8,003 bases of DNA, taken from NCBI GenBank assembly GCA_007132315.1, contig SLOW01000275.1, forward strand, positions 1-8,003. Direction: 5' to 3'. Position 1 is the stretch's first letter. Each line of letters opens with the position of its first letter. This DNA is from Opitutales bacterium. GTDB taxonomy: Bacteria; Verrucomicrobiota; Verrucomicrobiia; Opitutales; T3Sed10-336. The notes beneath the pieces were generated by a model. The model was not told where the DNA came from and ran no database searches. It was given only the letters and a program-made list of their open reading frames with translations. Below are positions 1 through 6,264 of this stretch, one piece after another. The translations under genes were made by a program, and so were the position numbers.

Positions 1-1
1 A

Positions 2-1120
2 AAGGCGGTCTCCGGAGTGAGCGAAGATGTCATGGAGCGACTTCGGCGCCATTCCTCCTGGCTGGAACGCCCGAATACTTATGGCGCCGGAACCGGTGTC
101 ACCTACCATCCCGAGTACCTTAAAGTCGTTTGGGAAGATCTCATCACCGAAGCCGGCGCCCATGTACTCCTCAATGCATGGGTGCAGGACGTGGAGTCGA
201 AGGACGGAGCCCTGCGTTCGGTGATCGTCGCCACCAAGCTCGGTTTGCGCGCCTTTACCGCCGACGTTTTTGTCGATGCCTCGGGCGACGCCGACCTCTG
301 CCACTTCGGCGGGTTCCCTTATGAACTTGCCGGGGAGATCGAGCCCGCTCAAACCCTCACCACCACATTCCGGCTCTGCAATGTCGATATGAGTCGCCGC
401 AAAACTCTTTCCAGGAAGGAGTTTCAGTCGCTGATGGCGGCCGCCGCCGAATCGGGCGAATACGCGCTGCCCCGCAAGGAAGGCAGCGACCATGTTACGC
501 CGGTGGAGCACATGACGGCAACCATCATGACGCGTCTTCCCTCTTACTACAAGCACGGCGACTCAATTCTGAACGCCACTGATCCGGAATTGATTTCCCG
601 AGCGGAAATGGAAGGACGAAAACAAGCGATCGAATACATCCGTTTTCTCCGCGACAAGGTACCAGGCTACGAAAAGGCGCAACTCGCGACGTTCGGCACT
701 CAAATTGGAGTTCGGGAAACTCGGCGCGTTTACGGCGAGCATCGGCTGACGCGAGAGGAAGTGCTCTCGGCAAAGCAGTTCGACGATCAGATCGGTCTGT
801 GCGGTGCGCCCATTGAGGATCATCACGGAGGGGCAGACACAAAATGGGCCTACCTTCCGGAAGGAATGTGCGTTGGGATCCCGTGGCGAACGCTTATCCC
901 GCAGGGGTCCCGGAATTTTCTCGTCGCCGGACGCTGCTTTTCCGCGACACACCAGGCCCACGCAAGCGTTCGCTCAATGGCCCAGTGCATGGCAATGGGC
1001 CAGGCTGCCGGAACGGCGGCGGCCCAAATGGCCAAGGAACGGAAAGCGCCCTTGGAAATTTCGGTATCACGCCTGCAAGAGAGGCTCCGCGAGGACGGGG
1101 CTATTCTGGAACTCCCATGA
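2..1120 (+). CDS. FAD-dependent oxidoreductase, 5'-truncated by the window edge
   Basis: This is the C-terminal part of a flavoprotein of the FAD-dependent oxidoreductase type (PF12831-like). The reading frame is open from base 2, upstream of the first GTG at 17, so the gene begins outside the window. The missing N-terminus would hold the GxGxxG Rossmann motif, which is not visible here. Counting from the GTG, visible hallmarks are YHPEYLK near residue 30, the FAD-family motif DASGDAD at 87-93, a GVRETRR segment in the middle, and a C-terminal block reading NFLVAGRCFSATHQAHASVR followed by a Gly/Ala-rich helix (MGQAAGTAAA), typical of the second FAD-contacting region. The substrate cannot be told from sequence; relatives sit in sugar-catabolic clusters of environmental bacteria. 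No signal peptide can be judged. The stop TGA (1118-1120) overlaps the ATG of the ROK kinase as ATGA, so the two are probably translated together. Family assignment is firm; substrate and electron acceptor are unknown. Confidence 0.87.
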   Translation, partial: KAVSGVSEDVMERLRRHSSWLERPNTYGAGTGVTYHPEYLKVVWEDLITEAGAHVLLNAWVQDVESKDGALRSVIVATKLGLRAFTADVFVDASGDADLCHFGGFPYELAGEIEPAQTLTTTFRLCNVDMSRRKTLSRKEFQSLMAAAAESGEYALPRKEGSDHVTPVEHMTATIMTRLPSYYKHGDSILNATDPELISRAEMEGRKQAIEYIRFLRDKVPGYEKAQLATFGTQIGVRETRRVYGEHRLTREEVLSAKQFDDQIGLCGAPIEDHHGGADTKWAYLPEGMCVGIPWRTLIPQGSRNFLVAGRCFSATHQAHASVRSMAQCMAMGQAAGTAAAQMAKERKAPLEISVSRLQERLREDGAILELP

Positions 1121-2100
1121 AAAACCAAGACTGGTACCTTGGCCTCGACTGGGGCGGCACACGGGTCAAGCTTGGCGCCCTGACACCCGATGCAACCTTT
1201 ATCGCGCAGGACACATTCGAGTCTCCTCACAATGTAAGAATCGCCAATGCGGTCGAAGCCCTGCTCGACAGGACGGCCGGGTTGATTGAGAATGTCGGCT
1301 CGTTACCGCTCGGAATGGGTTTGGGCCTCACCGGGCCGGTCGATCCCGAACTTGGAGTCGTTCTGCTGCCGGGAAAAGTAAAGGGGTTGGAGAAATATCC
1401 GATCGTGCCGCAATTCAAAGAACGGTTCGCTGTTCCGGTACGAGCCCAAAACGACGGAACCTTGTCGATGTATGCTGAAAAATACGCAGGAAAAGCAAAA
1501 GGAGTGGATTGGGCGGTCTCCCTCACCATCGGCACCGGTATCGGGTCGGGGGTGCTTCTCGACGGGAGAATCCTCGAAGATCCCAATTTTATGTTCGGCA
1601 CCCAACTCGGCCACCTGGTAATCAATGCGGCTGATGATCAGCTCTGCCTCACCGGAGCCCGCGGGACGGCCGAGATGAGCTGTTCGGCCACCGCACTCTC
1701 CCTGGCAGTGCGAAGCGGATTGCAGCGGGGAATTCCTTCCGTCCTCACGGAAAGTTACTTCACCGACGCTCATGCGATCGATTTTCACACGATCATCAAG
1801 GAAGGCGTGGAGCGGGAGGACAGGCTATGCCTGGATGAACTCCGCCGGTGGACCTCTAAACTCGGATGGCTCCTGGTGAACGCAGTTCACGCCTACTCTC
1901 CCCAGGTCATCATCCTCAGCGGGGGGGCCATGCTGGCTGCATCCCACTTTCTCCCGGACCTCCGGCAACACGTCAACCGGTACATTTTCCGGCATCCACC
2001 CGGCCAGGGTGTGCCGATCGTCGTTTCGGAAATTTCCGAGCACACCGGCGTGCTCGGTGCCGCCATGATGATAAAACGTCACCTGGAAAGCTCAAAATGA
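1117..2100 (+). CDS. ROK-family sugar kinase with degenerate zinc motif
   Basis: A 327-residue ROK-family protein of normal length for a ROK kinase. There is no DNA-binding N-terminal domain, which argues for a kinase and against a NagC/Mlc-type repressor. The phosphate-binding motif LDWGGT is at residues 10-15. The catalytic-base aspartate is D113 in QNDGT. The second phosphate loop GTGIGSG is at 139-145, and SGG at 268-270 with GVLGAA at 311-316 forms the adenosine region. The sugar/zinc region is divergent: the usual GExGH reads GTQLGH (Q163, H166), and the CxCGxxGCxE zinc motif reads C177-L-T-G-A-R-G-T-A-E186, keeping one of three cysteines. The ATG at 1117 is chosen because it overlaps the previous stop as ATGA and places the phosphate loop at the usual distance; the frame stays open upstream, but only inside the neighbouring gene. 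The likely role is ATP-dependent phosphorylation of a sugar or keto-sugar acid in the cytoplasm. The substrate is inferred only loosely from the downstream aldolase. Confidence 0.88.
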   Translation: MKNQDWYLGLDWGGTRVKLGALTPDATFIAQDTFESPHNVRIANAVEALLDRTAGLIENVGSLPLGMGLGLTGPVDPELGVVLLPGKVKGLEKYPIVPQFKERFAVPVRAQNDGTLSMYAEKYAGKAKGVDWAVSLTIGTGIGSGVLLDGRILEDPNFMFGTQLGHLVINAADDQLCLTGARGTAEMSCSATALSLAVRSGLQRGIPSVLTESYFTDAHAIDFHTIIKEGVEREDRLCLDELRRWTSKLGWLLVNAVHAYSPQVIILSGGAMLAASHFLPDLRQHVNRYIFRHPPGQGVPIVVSEISEHTGVLGAAMMIKRHLESSK

Positions 2101-2804
2101 AAGAATGGTGCCAACTCACCTCGGATGAAATCGCCGCGCTCGACCGCAGGCTTCCCGTAATCCTTCCACTCGGGCTGGTTGAAGCCCACGGTCCCCACCT
2201 CGCCACCTCCGTGGACATGGACACCGCGGCATACTTCGCCCGCCGAACCGCCGAACAAACCGGTGCCATTCTCTTACCGGTGATGCCGTATGGCTTCGCC
2301 GACGAAATGGCCGGCTATGCAGGCACCCTCGGCGTCCGTCCGGAAACAATGGCAGCCGTTGTCGCGGACCTATCCCGCCTCCTCTGTAGCCATGGTTTCA
2401 AGCGCCAGATTTTCCTAAGCGGCCACGGAGCCAACAAACTTCCGGTGGAACTCGCCCTGTATCGTATTTGGGAGACGTATTCCGATTTGCGGGCGGTCTA
2501 TTGGAACTACTGGACCGAAACCGGCTTTACCCAAATTTCCCACGCCGACCAGGGCGAGACTGAAATCGCCTTGGCAGTCGGGACCACAGCTCACATGGAC
2601 CGGGTAACCGATTTCAAAGTCGAAAAGCCCTGGTACCGTCTCCGCTCGCGCGCCGCCATCTGCCCCGGAACCGGAGGCATCAACGGCACGCCCAGTAAAG
2701 CGGATCCAAAGGAAGGACAACGTGTGAGAGACGAAATCGTCCGCCTCCTCACACAAAAAGTCCAGGCGATCAAGGACGCGGAGCAAGCAGAGGAACCAAG
2801 ATGA
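2097..2804 (+). CDS. Creatininase-family metal-dependent hydrolase
   Basis: A 235-residue protein of the creatininase family (PF02633), whose members hydrolyse cyclic amides and related C-N bonds with a two-metal centre. The N-terminal signature LPLGLVEAHGPHL gives candidate ligands E29 and H31, and D40 follows nine residues after H31. This is the same spacing as E34/H36/D45 of Pseudomonas creatininase. The second signature SGHGAN carries H110, and HADQGETE (149-156) is the family's HAGxxET block with E154. Length is slightly below the usual 240-260. There is no signal peptide or membrane segment, so it is cytoplasmic. The ATG overlaps the ROK stop as ATGA, and its own TGA overlaps the ATG of the aldolase-like gene, so it is locked into this operon. 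The Pro-Gly segment PGTGGINGTPSKADP (190-204) resembles the substrate-loop region of relatives. True creatininase activity is not implied. A lactam, lactone-like or N-substituted sugar-acid substrate would fit the context, but this is inference. Confidence 0.88.
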   Translation: MKEWCQLTSDEIAALDRRLPVILPLGLVEAHGPHLATSVDMDTAAYFARRTAEQTGAILLPVMPYGFADEMAGYAGTLGVRPETMAAVVADLSRLLCSHGFKRQIFLSGHGANKLPVELALYRIWETYSDLRAVYWNYWTETGFTQISHADQGETEIALAVGTTAHMDRVTDFKVEKPWYRLRSRAAICPGTGGINGTPSKADPKEGQRVRDEIVRLLTQKVQAIKDAEQAEEPR

Positions 2805-3072
2805 ATCTGGAAGCACGTTTGACTGAAAGTCGTATCCTTTGTGCGGCAACCCTGGAAAACACAAAGCCTCCATGCCATTTGCGCGCGCCCTCGAACTGGG
2901 CGGAATGCACATCATGGAAGTTCCCCTGCGCCACGAACTCGCGATGGAATGCGTAAGGCGCATTGCCAACGAAGTTCCCGGTATGAGCGTTGGAGTCGGC
3001 ACCTTGCTGCGACCCGAACAAATCACAACCGCAATCGCCGCCGGCGCCGCACGCCAAGCTTGCCTGGTTTGA
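2801..3072 (+). pseudogene. KDPG/KHG aldolase-like gene, frameshifted and 3'-truncated
   Basis: This begins with an ATG at 2801 that overlaps the creatininase stop (ATGA) and follows a purine-rich AGAGGA. The first ~22 codons (MNLEARLTESRILCAATLE...) look like an aldolase N-terminus. The frame then runs into 30 unrelated codons ending at a TAA near 2953. The family sequence resumes in the -1 frame from about 2860: MPFARALELGG, then MHIMEVPLR with the conserved glutamate of the KDPG-aldolase EVTLR motif, then VGVGTLLRPEQ (cf. GAGTVL) and AIAAGA. Restoring one A in the AAAA run at about 2856-2859 would rejoin the frames. Even then the protein ends at a TGA at 3070-3072 after about 90 residues, against ~205 for the family. 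It loses the beta strand with the Schiff-base lysine and the phosphate site, so it cannot be an active aldolase as read. No continuation was found in any frame before the next gene. Identity of the family is fairly sure; whether the frameshift is biological or a sequencing error is open. Confidence 0.75.
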
Positions 3073-3089
3073 CGTGCAATGTGCAAAGG

Positions 3090-3116
3090 CTTGTCCCTGA
3101 GCAGGGATTCTTGTCC
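3090..3116 (+). repeat. Short hairpin flanked by 7-base direct repeats after the truncated aldolase
   Basis: In the 77-base gap between the aldolase remnant and the next gene, TCCCT (3094-3098) and AGGGA (3103-3107) form a 5-bp stem with a GAGC loop, followed by TTCTTG. CTTGTCC occurs at 3090-3096 and again at 3110-3116. It could be a weak terminator, but the stem is short and the following T run is interrupted. The direct repeats could be a scar of the event that removed the aldolase 3' end, or chance. The rest of the gap shows only a weak GAAAGG ribosome site at 3134-3139. Confidence 0.25.
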
Positions 3117-3149
3117 ATTCAATTTTTTCCAGTGAAAGGCTGGTGTGAA

Positions 3150-4025
3150 ATGAAAGATTTGGAAATACGGAGATTGGGAAGGACGGGCATCCGCTCCCGG
3201 GCTCTCGGGTTGGGCTGCGCTTGGTTCGGCTCGAAACAAAGCAGCGATAGGGATACCGTCGAGGGTGTCCGACGGGCCATCGATTTGGGTATCAACTTTC
3301 TCGACACATCCCCCTACTACTGGGAGAGCGAACGCCGCCTCGGCTCGGCCTTGGCGGAGGGGTGGCGGGACCGGGTTTACTTGCAAACCAAGACCGGGAC
3401 CCACCCCCAATGCCGTGGGGATTACTCGGCCAGGGCAACCCGTTGGAGCGTGGAGAACAGTTTGCGGTTGCTTCGGACCGATTACCTCGATTCCTGCCTG
3501 ATTCACGATCCGGATGATATCGAATTGCCTTTGGCGCCAGGCCACGCCTTGGATGAGTTGCTCCAAATGAAAGAGGAAGGCCTGGTCCGCCATGTCGGCC
3601 TTGGCGTGCGCTCCCACGAGTTTCACCGCCGGGCGCTGGAAACGGGAAACATGGATATCGTCCTGACGTATCTCGATTACACCCTGCTGGACCAATCCGC
3701 AGCGGAGACTGTTTTGCCGTGGGCGCTGGAATGGGATGCGGGGGTGATTTTGGCCAGCGTTTTGGGAATGGGGCTGTTGGCCGGGCTCAAACCGAACCCG
3801 GTGAAGGATCCTTTGGCCCACGCCATGTGGCGGTGGTGCCGGGCACGGGGCGTGAATATCCGGCACTTGGCGCTGCAGTTTTGTCTGGTCGCCCCCATTG
3901 AGGGTATCGTGCTTTTTGGGGCGGCCAACCGGAAGGAAGTGGAGGAGGGATATGAGGCGGCCACGGCGGAGATACCGGAGGATGTCCGACGGGAATTCCG
4001 GGCGGCCTTCGGGGTGGGACCGTGA
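3150..4025 (+). CDS. Aldo/keto reductase, L-galactose/L-fucose dehydrogenase-like
   Basis: A 291-residue (alpha/beta)8 aldo/keto reductase, slightly short for the family (usually 300-330). The full catalytic tetrad can be placed: D52 in NFLDTSPYY, Y57, K81 in QTKTG and H119 in CLIHD. The N-terminal strand pair EIRRLGRTGIRSRALGLG is typical. The C-terminal FGAANRKEVEE (257-267) matches the NAD(P)-adenosine-binding end of the family, where R261 could contact a 2'-phosphate. The DTSPYY...SE..LGSAL pattern is closest, from memory, to L-galactose dehydrogenase, L-fucose dehydrogenase and D-threo-aldose dehydrogenase, which oxidise an aldose C1 to the lactone. Sugar oxidation in the cytoplasm is therefore the best guess. 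The ATG at 3150 lies 10 bases after GAAAGG; the frame is open upstream, but that part overlaps the aldolase remnant and reads as unrelated sequence. It stands alone: 77 bases after the broken operon and 305 bases before the next gene. Family is certain, substrate uncertain. Confidence 0.9.
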   Translation: MKDLEIRRLGRTGIRSRALGLGCAWFGSKQSSDRDTVEGVRRAIDLGINFLDTSPYYWESERRLGSALAEGWRDRVYLQTKTGTHPQCRGDYSARATRWSVENSLRLLRTDYLDSCLIHDPDDIELPLAPGHALDELLQMKEEGLVRHVGLGVRSHEFHRRALETGNMDIVLTYLDYTLLDQSAAETVLPWALEWDAGVILASVLGMGLLAGLKPNPVKDPLAHAMWRWCRARGVNIRHLALQFCLVAPIEGIVLFGAANRKEVEEGYEAATAEIPEDVRREFRAAFGVGP

Positions 4026-4064
4026 AACCGCCCCAATCCCGGACTTCCGTCCCTGGCGCCGCGG

Positions 4065-4101
4065 CCTCAGGTCCGTACCGTCCCCCCGGACGGACCGGAG
4101 G
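4065..4101. repeat. Inverted repeat with two mutually exclusive stems
   Basis: About 40 bases after the aldo/keto reductase stop, CCTC-A-GGTCCG (4065-4075) pairs with CGGACC-G-GAGG (4091-4101), a 10-bp stem broken by one A/G mismatch. Nested in it, CCGTCC (4078-4083) pairs perfectly with GGACGG (4088-4093) across a CCCC loop. The two stems share bases 4091-4093, so only one can form fully. No T run follows, so it is not a classical intrinsic terminator. It may block 3' exonucleases, assist termination, or be a protein-binding dyad. Confidence 0.45.
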
Positions 4102-4314
4102 CACGGGATCAGAACTCTTTACTTCCGGGAAGCAAGGTTGTTACCAAAAGTTGGAGCGAAGGACCACGTCGCAATCAACCAAACTGCCTTGACATCTCCA
4201 ACCCGATTCAGCCAGTTTTTTCCCATGAAAGCCGAACGATTCTCCCGGTGATGGACACCCCGAAACGTGTTTGCCCGAAGCCCTTCAAGAGCGGTATGCT
4301 GTCCGACGGCTATG

Positions 4315-4322
4315 AAAGGAGG
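4315..4322 (+). promoter_or_regulatory. Strong Shine-Dalgarno fixing the start at 4331
   Basis: AAAGGAGG is followed by 8 bases and then ATG at 4331. This is close to the full anti-16S consensus at optimal spacing and selects 4331 over the later ATG codon at 4340 (Met4). It is the best ribosome site in the window and suggests high or independent translation of the 601-residue protein. Confidence 0.75.
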
Positions 4323-4330
4323 GCGGTGGC

Positions 4331-6136
4331 ATGCCTTTGATGACTCTGCGGGCTCACGGGCGGGAAGCCCCGCCGGACTGGGCCGTCAAGCAGCGCGCGT
4401 TAATCGAGGTGATGAACCGCGCCGGGCCCCCTTTTCTCGAAAAATACACGCGCCCGGACGGCACGCTGATCTGGCGCAAGGAGTGGCCGGGAATGGACGG
4501 CTCGGATGATGGCTACGAGAGCTTTTTGTCCTTCCCGCTGTTTTACCTTCTCGGCGGTGATGAATGGTACCACAGTATGGGTCGCAAGGAATGGAACGCG
4601 GTGACTTGGCAATTTACCGAATACGGGCAGGTCCACCGGGAGTTCGATGCCTATTACGACTGGATGCATCATGGCGAGAGCTACACTTACCTCTACTACC
4701 TCGCCATGGCCGATCCGAATCACCACATGGATCGAGCGCGTGCCCTGAGATTTGCCGGAATGTACACCGGGGAAGATGCGGAAGCCCCGAACTGGGACCG
4801 CGATCTGAAAATGATCCGTTCGCCGATCAACGGAAGCAAGGGCCCACAATTTGTCATGTCGTCCGAGGATTGGTCCACGCACCGCTGGGTGCTCGCCCAA
4901 TACCTCTCACCTTACGAAGACGTGCCCGGATTCGATTCCTCGGATCCGATGTGCAAGCTCGACTGGGAAGACGATGCCGTATTCGAGGAAATCCTCAGGC
5001 GAATGAACGAACGAATGGTGCCCGGGGATGTGCCGCTGAATCTGATGGCAACCAGCCTGATCACCAACGCCTTTCTTTATACCGGCGATGAAAAATACCG
5101 CCGTTGGGTGCTCGATTACGTCACCATGTGGATGAATAAAATCGAGGCCAATGACGGTATCATACCCGATAACATCGGTCCGACCGGAAAAATCGGCGAA
5201 CGCATGGACGGCAAATGGTGGGGCGGCTACTACGGCTGGCGCTGGCCGCACGGGGCGGGAAAAATCCTGGAGGCGACCTTGATTGCCGCAAGCAATGCGG
5301 TGCTGTTGAGTGGGGATCTTTCCTGGCTGGAACTGCATCGCTCCCAGGCCGATCGCCTCTGGGAGTTGCGGCGCGAAGAAAACGGCAAAGTGACCATTCC
5401 CAACCGCCACGGCGATGCAGGATGGTTCCATTACGTGGAGTCCCATGCCTCGTTTTACGTTCACCTCTACTTCATGAGTCGCGATCCCCGGGATCTGTCG
5501 CGCCTGAAAGAGCGTCTGCCGGGATGGGAAAACTGGCGCAGCGCTCCAAGCTTCGATAAGGCCGGCGCCCATTCTCCCCTTGCCTGGTTCGCCTACCATC
5601 AAGGCGTCAATCCCGACTTCCCCAGGGCTGTCATCGAAGCGACGCGTCAAGGCGTCCATAATCGGCTCGATGAAATCGACAATGACAATGATGATTACGA
5701 ATCATGGGACGTCCATCATTGGCAGAACCTGAACCCGGTCCTGCCGGAGGGACTCATTCAGATGGCCTTCGGTTCACCGGCCCCGGTTTACCACGGAGGG
5801 TTGCTCCACGCCTGCCTTCGCTATTTTGATCCACTTAAAAAGCGGCCCGGTTTGCCCGGGCACACGGCTGCACTGGTCGAAGAGATCCGTCCGGATGGAT
5901 TGACTTTTTCCCTGGTAAACACCGATCCGCTCGAGACGCGGAATGTGGTGGTCCAAGCCGGGGCTTTCGGCGAACACGCTTTTACCGAGGTCGCTTTGGA
6001 TGGCGCCGATACACCCACACCGATCAACGCAAAGGCGTTTCAGGTCGCCCTCGGACCGGGTGCCCGGGTGCGCATCACCGCTGGCTTGAAACGATTCGTA
6101 CATTCACCGACCTACGAGTATCCACGTTTTTCCTAG
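4331..6136 (+). CDS. Uncharacterised 601-residue soluble protein, probable alpha-toroid with C-terminal beta-sandwich
   Basis: I do not recognise a named family with a known function. There is no signal peptide or membrane helix, so the protein appears cytoplasmic. The body (about 15-505) is helix-rich and crowded with Trp, Tyr, His and acidic residues, as in (alpha/alpha)6-barrel glycosidases, lyases and epimerases. Motif-like stretches are PGMDGSDDGYESF (53-65), EFDAYYDWMHHGESYTY (104-120), KWWGGYYGWRWPHGAGK (295-311) and DNDNDDYESWDVHHWQ (450-465), the last with a DxDxD pattern that could bind a metal. The tail (about 515-590: LTFSLVNTDPLETRNVVVQAG, then FQVALGPGARVRITAG) reads as beta strands, like the small sandwich that closes many such glycosidases. 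The dense His/Asp/Glu/Trp clusters point to a carbohydrate-active enzyme. The start follows an excellent Shine-Dalgarno. It ends at TAG 6134-6136, just before the hexamer repeat. That it is a real, intact gene is near certain; a role in glycan or sugar breakdown is inference from fold impression and neighbours. Confidence 0.85.
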   Translation: MPLMTLRAHGREAPPDWAVKQRALIEVMNRAGPPFLEKYTRPDGTLIWRKEWPGMDGSDDGYESFLSFPLFYLLGGDEWYHSMGRKEWNAVTWQFTEYGQVHREFDAYYDWMHHGESYTYLYYLAMADPNHHMDRARALRFAGMYTGEDAEAPNWDRDLKMIRSPINGSKGPQFVMSSEDWSTHRWVLAQYLSPYEDVPGFDSSDPMCKLDWEDDAVFEEILRRMNERMVPGDVPLNLMATSLITNAFLYTGDEKYRRWVLDYVTMWMNKIEANDGIIPDNIGPTGKIGERMDGKWWGGYYGWRWPHGAGKILEATLIAASNAVLLSGDLSWLELHRSQADRLWELRREENGKVTIPNRHGDAGWFHYVESHASFYVHLYFMSRDPRDLSRLKERLPGWENWRSAPSFDKAGAHSPLAWFAYHQGVNPDFPRAVIEATRQGVHNRLDEIDNDNDDYESWDVHHWQNLNPVLPEGLIQMAFGSPAPVYHGGLLHACLRYFDPLKKRPGLPGHTAALVEEIRPDGLTFSLVNTDPLETRNVVVQAGAFGEHAFTEVALDGADTPTPINAKAFQVALGPGARVRITAGLKRFVHSPTYEYPRFS

Positions 6137-6148
6137 TGCGGTGCAGCC

Positions 6149-6211
6149 TCGGACTCGGCAAAATCCAAATCGAAGTCGGGTTCGGTATCGGGGTCCAAAT
6201 CGATTTCGCTT
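6149..6211. repeat. Degenerate hexamer repeat TC[G/C]NNN, ten units
   Basis: Starting 12 bases after the preceding stop, the sequence falls into 6-base units beginning TCG or TCC: TCGGAC and TCGGCA, then a 3-base AAA slip, then eight more units (TCCAAA, TCGAAG, TCGGGT, TCGGTA, TCGGGG, TCCAAA, TCGATT, TCGCTT). Positions 1-2 of every unit are invariant and position 3 is G in eight of ten, while the last three bases vary. In the + strand frame of the next gene it reads as a hydrophobic/Gly alternation, and on the - strand as an Asp-rich string; neither looks like a conserved protein. Similar CGATAC/CGATTT-like hexamer strings occur, as I recall, between genes of several environmental bacteria. 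The role is unknown. Confidence 0.6.
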
Positions 6212-6264
6212 CTCTGGAAAAGGAGCCTGACTTTTTGCCGAAGCCGTTCATGATCCTTTCCCTG

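Larger units (their letters stand above)
4026..4330. other. Intergenic region without a convincing gene
   Basis: These 305 bases separate the aldo/keto reductase from the 601-residue protein gene. The first 80 bases contain a strong inverted repeat (listed separately). A consensus-like TTGACA lies at 4189-4194, but no TATAAT-like hexamer follows at 16-18 bases, only CAGTTT, so it is a poor promoter candidate. CCAAAAGTTGG at 4144-4154 is a short imperfect palindrome that could be an operator half-pair or chance. The last 16 bases hold the ribosome binding site of the next gene. Short frames through here have no recognisable protein character. Confidence 0.6.

Noticed and set aside
844..1116. 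An upstream in-frame extension of the ROK kinase by 91 codons.
   Set aside because: It overlaps the conserved C-terminus of the flavoprotein, has no ROK or helix-turn-helix character, and the ATG at 1117 has the normal ROK N-terminus.
2415..3866. A 483-codon open frame on the - strand spanning the creatininase gene, the aldolase remnant and part of the aldo/keto reductase.
   Set aside because: It lies opposite well-supported + strand genes, is rich in Pro, Arg, Gln and His as expected for a GC-rich shadow frame, and shows no family motif.
4189..4218. TTGACA resembling a -35 box upstream of the 601-residue protein gene.
   Set aside because: No acceptable -10 hexamer follows at 16-18 bases; a single six-base match in 300 bases is weak.
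4907..5659. A 250-codon - strand frame inside the 601-residue protein gene.
   Set aside because: Shadow of a strongly supported + strand gene with a perfect ribosome site; no recognisable domain.
5678..5710. DxDxD run in the 601-residue protein as a possible EF-hand or dockerin calcium loop.
   Set aside because: The acidic residue needed at position 12 of the loop is absent (it is valine), so only a generic metal-binding possibility remains.
6136..6264. An N-terminal extension of the HisF-like protein starting at a GTG that overlaps the previous stop.
   Set aside because: It translates the hexamer repeat, lacks a ribosome site, and has no counterpart in HisF, which starts just before the CLD motif.
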